A DNA stretch of 10,319 bases from Bacillota bacterium (GTDB lineage: Bacteria > Bacillota > Clostridia > Acetivibrionales > DTU013). Under the pieces are notes generated by a model, which saw only the letters and a list, made by a program, of their open reading frames with translations, searched no databases and had not been told where the DNA came from. Made by a program: the position numbers and the translations under genes. Below, in pieces: positions 1-7,714 of the stretch. The stretch lies in contig JAEYRF010000243.1 of assembly GCA_023409615.1 (NCBI GenBank), forward strand, positions 1 to 10,319. Reading direction: 5' to 3'. How positions within the stretch are numbered: position 1 is the stretch's first letter; the number at the start of each line of letters is the position of its first letter.

Positions 1-286
1 TATCCACACTCAGCCTGATTTCTACCTTGTTTTATCAACATCGTCCATCTTTAATTATCAAAGTTCATTTTACAGCTCTGCTATTTCCTTACACCTTCAT
101 TTTTTCTTCCATTTTGCAAATGCCTAACAATATTCTACAGTATCCATAAATAGAATTATATGGTTCTCTTCTCCTGATTTTTTTGGGACTATGTGGGTCT
201 AATTACCCAGCTAAAAACACCTATAGTCTCAACCCTTAATTGCTATTTAAACAAAATTGGTATAATATATATAAAAAAATATAGGA
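1..286. other. AT-rich non-coding region upstream of the aminotransferase
   Basis: I see no supportable gene here. One plus-strand frame is open from 2 to 124, but it enters from the window edge, shows no family motif and has Phe/Ser/His-rich composition typical of chance translation of pyrimidine-rich DNA. The minus strand gives only very short frames. A small hairpin (TGGGT/ACCCA arms, 194-198 and 205-209) is too weak to call. The right end carries the promoter and ribosome binding site of the aminotransferase. A gene ending or diverging to the left of the window cannot be excluded. Confidence 0.6.
240..266 (+). promoter_or_regulatory. Extended -10 promoter for the aminotransferase gene
   Basis: A perfect TATAAT lies at 261-266, preceded by TGG at 258-260, which gives the extended -10 motif TGnTATAAT. 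The best -35 candidate is TTGCTA at 240-245, but its spacer is only 15 bases; extended -10 promoters tolerate a poor -35. Transcription would begin near 273, leaving a leader of about 23 bases, so there is no room for a riboswitch. It is inferred from sequence only. Confidence 0.6.
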
Positions 287-287
287 G
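283..287 (+). promoter_or_regulatory. Ribosome binding site that fixes the aminotransferase start
   Basis: AGGAG sits 8 bases upstream of the ATG at 296. It overlaps the in-frame GTG at 287, which therefore cannot be the start. Confidence 0.8.
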
Positions 288-295
288 TGGACGCA

Positions 296-1477
296 ATGGT
301 TTCAAAGAAGATACTCGACAATCTAAGCAGATCCTCATGGATCAGAGCGATGTTTGAAGAAGGAGAAAAGCTCCGCAAAAAAGTCGGAGCAGAAAATGTA
401 TACGATTTTTCGCTTGGCAATCCAGATATAGAGCCACCCAAAGCTGTTAAGGAAGCCCTGAAAAAAATTGTCCTTTCGGATACACCAAAAATGCATGGAT
501 ATATGAGTAATGCCGGGTATTCAGATGTCAGGGCTGCTGTAGCTGATAGACTGCATAAAGCAAGCGGCGTACCTGTCAGCGCACAGCATGTGGTCATGGA
601 ATGCGGGGCCGGAGGCGCGCTGAACGTTGTGTTAAAAACACTTCTGAATCCCGGTGAGGAAGTTATCATATTTGCACCTTACTTTGCAGAATATCTGTTT
701 TATGTAGATAATCACGGCGGCAAGGTCGTCATCGTCGATACAGACCGCTCCACATTCCAGCCTGACCCTCAGCGCCTGTATGATGCCATTACACCAAATA
801 CGAAGGCTGTTCTCATCAACACTCCGAACAATCCGTCAGGAGCCGTCTATAACCGCAGCACCCTTGAGAAGCTGGCAGAAAAGATTAGCGCACGTGAAAA
901 GGAATTTGGAACAGAAATCTGTGTCATATCTGATGAACCCTATGACAAAATCGTATATGACGGGGTCGAGGTACCATCTATTTTTACCATATTCAAGCGC
1001 GCGATTATGGTCAATTCCTTCAGTAAATCACTTTCACTGCCTGGTGAAAGGATTGGGTTCGTCGCAGTCAATCCTCTTATGGGTGATACCACCGCACTGG
1101 TTGACGGACTTATTTTCTCTACGAGGACATTGGGCTTTGTCAACGCACCTGCTCTTTTCCAGAGAATACTGCCCGAGTCGCTTGATGCCACGGTAGATAC
1201 AACCGCTTATAGAAAGAGAAGAGATATGCTATACGACATTATCACAAAGGCGGGTTTCAGTTGCTTCAAACCACAAGGAGCCTTCTATCTACTCCCCAAG
1301 ACTCCTATTGAAGATGATGTTGAATTTTGCAGGAATGCAGTAAAGTATAATTTGGTCATCGTACCGGGTACTGGTTTCGGATGCAAAGGATACTTCCGAC
1401 TGGCCTACTGTGTAGACGAAAAAACCATCGTAAACTCCCAAAAGGCCTTCGAAGCGCTGGCCGCAGAATATAAGTAA
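296..1477 (+). CDS. Pyridoxal-phosphate-dependent aminotransferase (aspartate aminotransferase-like)
   Basis: A 393-residue, full-length fold-type I, class I/II aminotransferase of the AspB/COG0436 type, presumably cytosolic. It would move an amino group between an amino acid and a 2-oxo acid on PLP; the actual substrate cannot be read from the sequence. Visible landmarks are SLGNPDIEPP near residue 40, NNPSG at 178-182, DEPY at 213-216 (Asp213 for the PLP ring nitrogen, Tyr216 for O3'), SFSKSLSLPGERIGF with Schiff-base Lys244 and phosphate-binding Arg252, and FRLAY with Arg368, the usual substrate carboxylate binder. The ATG at 296 is chosen because AGGAG lies just upstream; the in-frame GTG at 287 overlaps that site. 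The gene is monocistronic, with its own promoter and a hairpin after the stop. Aspartate is only the commonest substrate in this family; alanine, aromatic or other activities are possible. Confidence 0.9.
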   Translation: MVSKKILDNLSRSSWIRAMFEEGEKLRKKVGAENVYDFSLGNPDIEPPKAVKEALKKIVLSDTPKMHGYMSNAGYSDVRAAVADRLHKASGVPVSAQHVVMECGAGGALNVVLKTLLNPGEEVIIFAPYFAEYLFYVDNHGGKVVIVDTDRSTFQPDPQRLYDAITPNTKAVLINTPNNPSGAVYNRSTLEKLAEKISAREKEFGTEICVISDEPYDKIVYDGVEVPSIFTIFKRAIMVNSFSKSLSLPGERIGFVAVNPLMGDTTALVDGLIFSTRTLGFVNAPALFQRILPESLDATVDTTAYRKRRDMLYDIITKAGFSCFKPQGAFYLLPKTPIEDDVEFCRNAVKYNLVIVPGTGFGCKGYFRLAYCVDEKTIVNSQKAFEALAAEYK

Positions 1478-1492
1478 ATCAGAGTTGATAAA

Positions 1493-1543
1493 TCAAATGG
1501 AACGAGCTTTGTGATTTCCAATCCAAAAGCCCGTTCCATTTGA
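1493..1543. terminator. Bidirectional terminator hairpin between convergent genes
   Basis: The arms at 1493-1510 and 1526-1543 are complementary over 18 positions with a single A-C mismatch, enclosing a 15-base loop. On the plus strand it begins 15 bases after the aminotransferase stop and is followed by a moderately T-rich tract (TTGTTTACTTAATTT). On the minus strand it begins 13 bases after the thiN stop, with a weaker tail (TTTATC). The position between two converging stops supports a shared terminator. The U tracts are imperfect, especially on the minus strand, so efficiency there is uncertain. Confidence 0.8.
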
Positions 1544-1556
1544 TTGTTTACTTAAT

Positions 1557-2192
1557 TTAATCCCTTGACTTGATTACGAGCAAGAAGCCTTCCTTCACAG
1601 TAACCGTAGCAATACCGTCTGCAAACTGATTGCTGACGCCCCATGAGGAGCCCACTTCCAAAGTCGCATCGTCAAGTGGATAATACAGTCCAGTAGTTGT
1701 CACTCCCTTTGCGCTGCCAGCCAGAGGCAACAGTGTTATAAATATTCCTTCCTCCCTCTCAAGTGTGATGCTTTTGTTGATTAGCATCACTTCATTATGT
1801 TCATTGGCAATCATACCCTCTACATTAAGGTCTGCCATTTTTTTTAGTAAAAAAATATTGGAGAGGGAATGATCGAGTCTTGAACCAACGGCGCCAAGCA
1901 ATATAATACTATTGCAGCCTTTTTCGCACGATATTTGAATCGCAAGTTCACTGTCGGTCATATCCTTTTCTGATGGAAATCTAATCATTGGAACGCCTGC
2001 TTCGGCCAATGCAGATAAATCATCTTCACAAATTGAATCGAAATCACCAATCAAATAGTCAGGCGTAACATGTAATTTCCTGCAGTGGCGTGCTCCGCTG
2101 TCCACACACAGTACAAGCTCTGCTCCCTGTACATACTTTTTGATTGAATTATAATCTTCAATAGTGCCTCCGCAAAAGATGACGCAGTTCAT
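1557..2192 (-). CDS. thiN: Thiamine diphosphokinase (thiamine pyrophosphokinase)
   Basis: A 211-residue protein, the usual size for bacterial ThiN. It transfers diphosphate from ATP to thiamine, making the cofactor thiamine diphosphate in the cytosol (EC 2.7.6.2). The N-terminal catalytic domain shows CVDSGA (Asp31), GDFDS at 49-53, KDMTDSE at 76-82 and GAVGSRLDH at 100-108, all family signatures with metal/ATP-binding acidic residues. The C-terminal thiamine-binding beta domain ends with SSWGVSNQF at 182-190 and a terminal strand. Its ATG overlaps the rpe stop in an ATGA arrangement (4 bases), implying translational coupling. It is the last gene of the minus-strand cluster; no spoVM-like small gene follows, unlike Bacillus subtilis, since only a terminator hairpin separates it from the convergent gene. 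Confidence 0.95.
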   Translation of the reverse strand: MNCVIFCGGTIEDYNSIKKYVQGAELVLCVDSGARHCRKLHVTPDYLIGDFDSICEDDLSALAEAGVPMIRFPSEKDMTDSELAIQISCEKGCNSIILLGAVGSRLDHSLSNIFLLKKMADLNVEGMIANEHNEVMLINKSITLEREEGIFITLLPLAGSAKGVTTTGLYYPLDDATLEVGSSWGVSNQFADGIATVTVKEGFLLVIKSRD

Positions 2193-2854
2193 ACGTAGCC
2201 ACCGAAGGCATTTTGCCTGAGCAGGCGTATGATTTCGGCAGCGTCGGGGGCATTGAACACAGTTGATCCGGCTACAAGTACATTTGCACCGGCCTCGGTA
2301 ATCCTGTAGATATTATCAGGATCGATCCCTCCATCTACCTCAATGTCCAGTCTGAGACCACGCTGATCTGCCATTCTCCTCAATTCACGAACCTTTTGTG
2401 TCATTGATTCAATGTATCTCTGGCCACCGAATCCTGGGTTGACAGTCATCAGCAAAATCATATCCACGTCGGGCAGAACTATGTCGAGTGTGTTGAGTGG
2501 GGTAGCAGGATTCAGGACCACAGATGCCTTTATATTCCGCTGCCTGATGTGTTGTAGTGTACGATTCAGATGCGGGGTATTTTCGATATGCACGGATATA
2601 ATATCAGCTCCGGCATCAATAAAACTATCTATGTACTCATCCGGGTTTTCTATCATTAAATGGACATCAAAAGGAAGCTTTGTTGTATTGCGAAGGCTTT
2701 TTACTACAGGTGGTCCAATCGTGATGTTAGGCACAAAATGGCCGTCCATAACATCGATATGGATCATGTCGGCACCGGCCTTTTCAACTTTACTTATTTC
2801 ATCTCCAAGTCTGGAAAAATCCGACGCCAGAATGGATGGAGCAATTTTAATCAT
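2189..2854 (-). CDS. rpe: Ribulose-phosphate 3-epimerase
   Basis: A 221-residue TIM-barrel enzyme of standard length that interconverts D-ribulose 5-phosphate and D-xylulose 5-phosphate in the pentose phosphate pathway (EC 5.1.3.1). Family landmarks are all present: IAPSILASDFSRLG at 4-17 (Ser7), MIHIDVMDGHFVPN at 30-43 (metal ligands His32 and Asp34), FDVHLMI with His65, MTVNPGFGGQ at 136-145 (phosphate/substrate loop), EVDGGI with catalytic Asp174, and VAGSTVF near the end for phosphate binding. The ATG at 2854 has an AAGGTGA ribosome binding site 6 bases upstream (2861-2867). It lies 23 bases after rsgA and its stop overlaps thiN. Nothing unusual is visible. Confidence 0.97.
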   Translation of the reverse strand: MIKIAPSILASDFSRLGDEISKVEKAGADMIHIDVMDGHFVPNITIGPPVVKSLRNTTKLPFDVHLMIENPDEYIDSFIDAGADIISVHIENTPHLNRTLQHIRQRNIKASVVLNPATPLNTLDIVLPDVDMILLMTVNPGFGGQRYIESMTQKVRELRRMADQRGLRLDIEVDGGIDPDNIYRITEAGANVLVAGSTVFNAPDAAEIIRLLRQNAFGGYV

Positions 2855-2877
2855 CGTTCATCACCTTCCGTATGATG

Positions 2878-3768
2878 CTATTTATATTTCATCTCATCTT
2901 CCTGCTTTAATAGTGCATGCAATTCAACGTACCTCTGGTATCTCCCGCCATCAATATGCCTATCATCCACTGCTCTTTTCACTGCGCAGTCCGGTTCATT
3001 GATATGGCTGCAGCCGGCAAATCTGCAATGCTGTACATATTCACAAAATTCCGGGTACAACTGCTGTAGTTCACGAAATCCGACCCCCGCAAGTTCAAAA
3101 GAACTGAACCCCGGAGTGTCCACAACATAACCGCCGCCTTCAAGTTCTATAAGTTCTGCATGTCTTGTTGTGTGCTTTCCCCTATCAATTCTATCACTCA
3201 ATACACCGGTTTTCATAACCATTGTGTTCATTACTCTGTTGAGCAGTGTTGATTTTCCAACTCCCGACTGCCCTGCAAAAACAGAAATGCGATCCTTTAG
3301 CAAAAATCTCAATTCATCAAAGCCATTTGTATCTTCCATATTTGTTTCAACAACATCGTACCCTGCAATAACATAAGAGCTACATAATGCTGTTCTGTTG
3401 CCTTCCTTATCAAGATCTGTTTTATTAATACACACAACGGCCTTGATATTTTTCCCCTCGGCCGTGACCAACAGCTTATCCAGCAGCATAAGATCCGGTT
3501 CAGGGGATTTCGCGGCAATCACAGCAACTATTTGATTCACATTGGCAACAGCAGGCCGTACCAGCACGGAGGACCTTTCCTCAATCTGATCTATACTGCC
3601 TTTTTTTTGAATAGAGTCAGTCATTGAAAACAAAACTCTATCTCCTGTCAGCGGCGTTAATTTATTTTTACGAAATATCCCTCTGGCTTTACATTCAACT
3701 ATGCTTCCATCTTCAGACGAAACATAATAAAATCCACCTATTCCCTTAATAATAATGCCTGACGGCAA
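2878..3768 (-). CDS. rsgA: Ribosome small subunit-dependent GTPase A
   Basis: A 296-residue circularly permuted GTPase (RsgA/YjeQ/CpgA) that acts late in 30S ribosomal subunit assembly. Order of parts: N-terminal OB-fold (about 1-65), then the GTPase with G4 NKTD (115-118) before the P-loop GQSGVGKS (166-173), then DTPG (217-220), and a C-terminal zinc knuckle with Cys248, Cys253, His255 and Cys261 in C-x4-C-x-H-x5-C spacing. The start is TTG at 3768: GGGGAGG lies 8 bases upstream and an in-frame TAG lies a few codons further up, with no better start between. It follows prkC by 24 bases. In Bacillus subtilis this GTPase is phosphorylated by PrkC, the kinase encoded just upstream here; the same link in this organism is inference. 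Confidence 0.97.
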   Translation of the reverse strand: MPSGIIIKGIGGFYYVSSEDGSIVECKARGIFRKNKLTPLTGDRVLFSMTDSIQKKGSIDQIEERSSVLVRPAVANVNQIVAVIAAKSPEPDLMLLDKLLVTAEGKNIKAVVCINKTDLDKEGNRTALCSSYVIAGYDVVETNMEDTNGFDELRFLLKDRISVFAGQSGVGKSTLLNRVMNTMVMKTGVLSDRIDRGKHTTRHAELIELEGGGYVVDTPGFSSFELAGVGFRELQQLYPEFCEYVQHCRFAGCSHINEPDCAVKRAVDDRHIDGGRYQRYVELHALLKQEDEMKYK

Positions 3769-3776
3769 TCTGCGAA

Positions 3777-3783
3777 CCTCCCC
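3777..3783 (-). promoter_or_regulatory. Ribosome binding site for the TTG start of rsgA
   Basis: On the minus strand GGGGAGG is placed 8 bases before the TTG at 3768. An in-frame TAG upstream excludes a longer product. Confidence 0.75.
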
Positions 3784-3792
3784 TGTTTGTTG

Positions 3793-5916
3793 CTAATAAT
3801 CACCCTCAAGTGCCAGATCCCCATCAAGTTTGACAATTACATGAGTCGCTCCCTGGTCGGCCAAGGTTATCTCTACGCTGAACGGAAAACTGGATACAGG
3901 TATCAGCTTATTGAATTCAATCCTCGATACATTGGTATCTGAAGGTGTTGTTTCTACAAAAACCATAACCTCACTGCCATAAGATTTACTCGGATTCAGA
4001 GATACAGGAAGCATCCTGGTTTTCTTAGCTGTATCATTCGGTGTTGTTGGTGTATCGGGAGTATCTGTAGAACCGGGGTCGCCAGGCGTGCCATCTGTCC
4101 CGTCTCCCGGAACAGTAGTTCCCGGTTGTTCCTCAATTGGATCTTCTTCTATAGGAGTAAAATTCATTTCCACAGCAGTAAATTCTTCCACTTCAGAATC
4201 AGGTAGAGGATATTGCTTTGTAATCAGTGCCACATCACTGACTTCATCTGCAGGAATGATAGCACCTATAGTCAATCCACTATCCAGAATTTTCTTTTCC
4301 GCTTTTGCACGAGTAAGCCCTATAAGATATGGCACTCTTACCATCTCCAGCTTTGGTCCCAGACTTACATATACCGTTACATTCGCATAAGGCTTGACTT
4401 CCTCTAATGCAGCCGGCTCAGTTCTTATAACAGCGCCGATGGCAACTGTCTCGCTATTCTCTGTCATCTCCTTCGGAATCAATTCCAGACCTCTAAGTAT
4501 CTGCTCACCTACTCTGGATTCCTGACCTGATATATCGGGGATCTGCACCAGCTTAGGACCGGCACTTACCCTAAATTTAATGGAGTTGCCAGGCTTAAGC
4601 GTATTCCCTACAGCTACATCCTGAAACATAATAATATCCTGTTCGATCTTATCATTATTGACACGTTCATAATCAACAGCTTCAATGCCGTATTGTTTTA
4701 ATACCTCCCGCACATCGTTTATGTCCTTGTTAGTAAAGTCCTCAACCACGTATGCTTCTGAAGGTTCCGGTGTAATAATCGGAATAAGAAGCTTTAGTCC
4801 AATAAAAAATATAATTCCAGCTATAATGAGGCCGGCTGCAATCCCAAGCCACATACTCAGCCGATCCTTTTTCTTACTTGCCTTCATATTCTCACCTTCA
4901 TCAATTACTGTTCTGTCTCCTGGATATATCTTAATTCCATTTCCATTCACATGTCCGTTGCTATATCCATATCTATTTCCGTTTTCATTATCAGCTTCGT
5001 TTTCATCCTCTGCAAGCGTTTCTATCTCTGCTCCCACTGCCTGCATCTTTTTCGTAGGAAGATCTTCTGTAATATTACTTCCGGCAATTCTAGTATTAGG
5101 ATCGTTCAGCGTTCTCTTCAGATCGTTCAGCATGTCTGAGGCCGTCTGGTAACGCAGATTTTGATCCTTCTTCATTGCCTTTATTATAAGGTCGTTTACA
5201 CCCTTTGGTATAGAAGGATTTACCTCGATCGGCCGCTCTGCTTTTTCCTGAATGTGTTTAAGCGCAACTGCTACCGGCGATTCTCCATCAAAAGGAACTC
5301 TGCCGGTCACCATTTCATAAATCGTGACACCCAACGAATATAAATCTGACTTTTCGTCTGTGAAACTGCCTCTTGCCTGCTCCGGCGAAAAGTAATGTAC
5401 AGAACCTATGGTGCTGCCAACCATGGTAATCGTAGCTGATGTAACAGCTCTTGCAATACCAAAATCAGTGACTTTTGCAATGCCCTCACTTGTAATCATG
5501 ATATTATGCGGCTTGATGTCACGATGTACAATATGGTTTTTATGCGCCTGTTCCAGTGCAGAGCAAATTTGTACTGCTATTCCGATTGATTCTCGCCAAG
5601 GCAGAACACCTTTTTCATTGATATAATCCTTTAGAGTGATTCCATCAATGAATTCCATCACAATATATTGCGAGTCATCCTGCTTGCCAACATCATAGAT
5701 TGACACAATATTAGGATGATTCAGGCTGGCTGCTGCTTGTGCTTCCACACGAAAACGTTTTACAAATTCCTCATCATCAGTGAATTCACTTCGGAGTATC
5801 TTCACAGCAACATAGCGATTGAGCAGCAGACATTTGGCTTTATACACGATAGCCATACCGCCCCCGCCGATTCTTTCAATCAATTGATATCTATTTCCAA
5901 GTAGTCTACCTTCCAT
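3793..5916 (-). CDS. prkC: PASTA-domain Ser/Thr protein kinase (PrkC/Stk1 type)
   Basis: A 707-residue single-pass membrane kinase that binds cell-wall muropeptides outside and phosphorylates proteins inside. The cytoplasmic kinase domain (about 7-270) has glycine loop IGGGGMAIVY (16-25), Lys39, HRDIKPHN with catalytic Asp133, DFG (151-153) and an activation loop with several Thr/Ser before SPEQ (177-180). An acidic then Asn/Gly-rich linker (about 300-330) precedes a Lys/Arg stop-transfer patch and one transmembrane helix (about 355-381). Outside are three PASTA repeats (about 388-453, 454-521, 522-588), a Pro/Thr/Gly/Asp linker (589-631) and a C-terminal beta-rich domain of about 75 residues that is not PASTA. 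The ATG at 5916 is chosen over an in-frame TTG at 5946 because AAGGTG lies 5 bases upstream and the longer form overlaps prpC. It follows prpC by 10 bases. Confidence 0.96.
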   Translation of the reverse strand: MEGRLLGNRYQLIERIGGGGMAIVYKAKCLLLNRYVAVKILRSEFTDDEEFVKRFRVEAQAAASLNHPNIVSIYDVGKQDDSQYIVMEFIDGITLKDYINEKGVLPWRESIGIAVQICSALEQAHKNHIVHRDIKPHNIMITSEGIAKVTDFGIARAVTSATITMVGSTIGSVHYFSPEQARGSFTDEKSDLYSLGVTIYEMVTGRVPFDGESPVAVALKHIQEKAERPIEVNPSIPKGVNDLIIKAMKKDQNLRYQTASDMLNDLKRTLNDPNTRIAGSNITEDLPTKKMQAVGAEIETLAEDENEADNENGNRYGYSNGHVNGNGIKIYPGDRTVIDEGENMKASKKKDRLSMWLGIAAGLIIAGIIFFIGLKLLIPIITPEPSEAYVVEDFTNKDINDVREVLKQYGIEAVDYERVNNDKIEQDIIMFQDVAVGNTLKPGNSIKFRVSAGPKLVQIPDISGQESRVGEQILRGLELIPKEMTENSETVAIGAVIRTEPAALEEVKPYANVTVYVSLGPKLEMVRVPYLIGLTRAKAEKKILDSGLTIGAIIPADEVSDVALITKQYPLPDSEVEEFTAVEMNFTPIEEDPIEEQPGTTVPGDGTDGTPGDPGSTDTPDTPTTPNDTAKKTRMLPVSLNPSKSYGSEVMVFVETTPSDTNVSRIEFNKLIPVSSFPFSVEITLADQGATHVIVKLDGDLALEGDY

Positions 5917-5921
5917 ATTCA

Positions 5922-5927
5922 CACCTT
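5922..5927 (-). promoter_or_regulatory. Ribosome binding site that fixes the prkC start
   Basis: On the minus strand AAGGTG lies 5 bases before the ATG at 5916 and shares a base with the prpC TGA stop, so prkC translation is probably coupled to prpC. Confidence 0.75.
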
Positions 5928-6661
5928 CACTCAAATTTGATAACAATCACAGTAATATTATCTTCGCCGCCTTTGCCTTTTGCTGCATCGATTAACTGTT
6001 CACAGGCTTTTTCAGGCTCATTATCTTTGATTATATTATATATTTCGTTTTCACAAATCATATTTGTGAGGCCATCTGTACAAAGCAGAAAAACATCGCC
6101 GTTTTCTGCTTCTAAGTCCATTAAATCTACCTCAATATCTCTCGAAGATCCGATAGCCCTCGTTATAACATTTTTACGCGGGTGGCTCTCCGCTTCCTCT
6201 CTTGTCAGTGACCCATTCTTGATCAATTCCTCAATATATGAATGGTCCTCCGTAATTTGCCGCAGGTTCGCACTGCGAGCCAGATACAGCCTGCTGTCTC
6301 CGACGTGCGCCACTGTAACCTTACTGTCGGTGATCACGGCCATCGTAAGTGTCGTGCCCATTCCATTTGTCTCAGGTTTACTTAGAGATGCTTCAAATAC
6401 GGTTATATTAGCATCTCCAACAAGCTTTTTAATCTCTTCTCCAATATCCTGGCAGGAAAAAAGCTGGCTGCTACTATGCTCAATATAATCACTTATGTAA
6501 TCAACTGTCATTCTACTGGCAACTTCGCCACAGTTATGACCACCCATTCCGTCAGCTATAATAAATGCAGATGGATTTTGTGAAGACTCCGGAATAATCC
6601 TGTAGGAATCTTCATTAATTTCTCTTTTAAGTCCTCTGTCTGTTCCGGCTGCGAATTTCAA
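5927..6661 (-). CDS. prpC: PP2C-type Ser/Thr protein phosphatase
   Basis: A 244-residue PPM/PP2C phosphatase (PrpC, also called Stp), the usual size for the stand-alone bacterial form. It removes phosphate from Ser/Thr residues, opposing the PASTA kinase encoded immediately downstream. Family motifs in order: TDRGLKREINEDS (7-19), ADGMGGHNCGEVAS (36-49; Asp37 and Gly38 for metal), GTTLT (102-106), HVGDSRLYL (119-127), TEDHS (137-141), CTDGLTN (194-200; metal ligand Asp196) and GGEDNITVIV (231-240; Asp235). There is no signal peptide or membrane segment, so it is cytosolic. The start is TTG at 6661: GAGGTG lies 7 bases upstream, and an in-frame TGA two codons upstream leaves no earlier start. 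It is 13 bases after rlmN. Confidence 0.96.
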   Translation of the reverse strand: MKFAAGTDRGLKREINEDSYRIIPESSQNPSAFIIADGMGGHNCGEVASRMTVDYISDYIEHSSSQLFSCQDIGEEIKKLVGDANITVFEASLSKPETNGMGTTLTMAVITDSKVTVAHVGDSRLYLARSANLRQITEDHSYIEELIKNGSLTREEAESHPRKNVITRAIGSSRDIEVDLMDLEAENGDVFLLCTDGLTNMICENEIYNIIKDNEPEKACEQLIDAAKGKGGEDNITVIVIKFE

Positions 6662-6668
6662 GCTTCAA

Positions 6669-6674
6669 CACCTC
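6669..6674 (-). promoter_or_regulatory. Ribosome binding site for the TTG start of prpC
   Basis: On the minus strand GAGGTG sits 7 bases before the TTG, directly after the rlmN TAA. An in-frame TGA just upstream of the TTG rules out a longer protein. Confidence 0.75.
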
Positions 6675-7706
6675 TTATTCACCCATCTCGCTTCTTCTGA
6701 GTTGGCCACAGGCCGCATTGATATCCGATCCAAGTTCGCGCCTGATTGTTGTCTCGATGCCCCTTTTTGCCAGCAGTCCTGCAAAGTCATCCATATGTCT
6801 TCGCTCACCTTGCCGATAACCTGTACCGGCAACGGCATTTACAGGGATCAGGTTAACATGGCACAGTAGTCCTCTAAGTCTTGAAGCAAGTTCGATGGCA
6901 TTCTCCAATGAATCATTGACACCCTTAATTAGTGCATATTCAAACGTGATTCTTCTTTTGGTTTTCTCTGTATATATCTTACATGCTTCAATGATTTTGT
7001 CAATAGTGTACTTACTTCCAACAGGCATGATTTGAGCCCTTATACGGTCATTAGGGGCATGCAGAGAAATTGCCAGATTCACCTGCATGTTTTCACTCGC
7101 AAATTCAATAATACGAGGTATAATGCCGCATGTGGAGACAGTCATATGCCGGTGTCCGATATTTAATCCCTCCGGGTCATGAGCCAGTCTCAAAAACTTT
7201 AATACATTATCATAATTATCAAAGGGCTCTCCAATACCCATTATAACCACATTCCCAACTTTTACCCCGCTGTCGCGCTGTATGGCCAGTATCTGTTCAA
7301 GCATCTCCCCTGCGGTTAAATCCCTCCTGAAACCCGCAATAGTCGAGGCGCAAAAGCTACAGCCCATTTTGCAGCCAATCTGTGACGAAATGCATGCAGT
7401 GTAACCATGGTTATACTCCATCAGCACACTCTCGATCACATTGCCGTCCTTTAGTTCAAATAGGTATTTGGCAGTACCGTCAATGGACGATACAAGCTTC
7501 TTTCTAATATTTAGACCTGAAACATGCGCAAAAAGTTTCAATTCCTGTCGAAGCTGCTTTGACAGATCGGTCATGTCGTCAATATCTGCTGCACCTTTTG
7601 CGATCCAGCTGAAAATCTGCTTCGCTCTGAATCTTTGCTGACCCATATCCTGCAGCATTTGCTCCAGTTCCTTTATATTCATGTCAGGAAGATATTTTGT
7701 CTCCAC
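6675..7706 (-). CDS. rlmN: Dual-specificity 23S rRNA/tRNA adenine-C2 methyltransferase
   Basis: A 343-residue radical-SAM enzyme that methylates C2 of A2503 in 23S rRNA and of A37 in some tRNAs. The radical-SAM cluster motif CKMGCSFC is at 112-119 (Cys112, Cys116, Cys119). Cys105, seven residues earlier, and Cys333 in NAACGQLR match the two catalytic cysteines (Cys118 and Cys355 in Escherichia coli RlmN); Cys333 would be the one that carries the methyl group. Other landmarks are GIGEPFDNYDNV (157-168), VSTCGIIPRI and LAISLHAPND (211-220). Having both catalytic cysteines fits RlmN; its paralogue Cfr (C8 methylation, antibiotic resistance) also has them, but the sequence and operon position favour RlmN. 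The start is GTG at 7706, with GAGGAG 8 bases upstream and an in-frame TAA directly before it. Confidence 0.95.
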   Translation of the reverse strand: METKYLPDMNIKELEQMLQDMGQQRFRAKQIFSWIAKGAADIDDMTDLSKQLRQELKLFAHVSGLNIRKKLVSSIDGTAKYLFELKDGNVIESVLMEYNHGYTACISSQIGCKMGCSFCASTIAGFRRDLTAGEMLEQILAIQRDSGVKVGNVVIMGIGEPFDNYDNVLKFLRLAHDPEGLNIGHRHMTVSTCGIIPRIIEFASENMQVNLAISLHAPNDRIRAQIMPVGSKYTIDKIIEACKIYTEKTKRRITFEYALIKGVNDSLENAIELASRLRGLLCHVNLIPVNAVAGTGYRQGERRHMDDFAGLLAKRGIETTIRRELGSDINAACGQLRRSEMGE

Positions 7707-7714
7707 TTAATTTT

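Noticed and set aside
2..124. Possible 3' end of a plus-strand gene entering from the left edge
   Set aside because: 41 open codons in pyrimidine-rich DNA with no motif and no terminator after it; chance is enough to explain it.
194..209. Small inverted repeat as operator or terminator
   Set aside because: Only a 5-base-pair stem, no T tract at its end, and too far from the promoter to argue for repression.
247..669. Minus-strand open frame of 140 codons over the aminotransferase 5' end
   Set aside because: It would run through the promoter and the conserved N-terminus of the aminotransferase; composition is that of a shadow frame.
1478..1556. spoVM-like small gene after thiN, as in Bacillus subtilis
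   Set aside because: The 79-base gap is occupied by the terminator hairpin and has no suitable minus-strand frame.
2412..3002. Plus-strand open frame of 196 codons spanning rpe and the end of rsgA
   Set aside because: Runs antisense across two well-conserved genes and has no recognisable features.
5917..5946. Longer prkC start at the TTG at 5946
   Set aside because: It overlaps prpC, adds residues not typical of the family, and AAGGTG points to the ATG at 5916.
5937..6488. Plus-strand open frame of 183 codons opposite prpC
   Set aside because: Ile/Ser-rich antisense reading without any motif; the minus strand has complete PP2C signatures.
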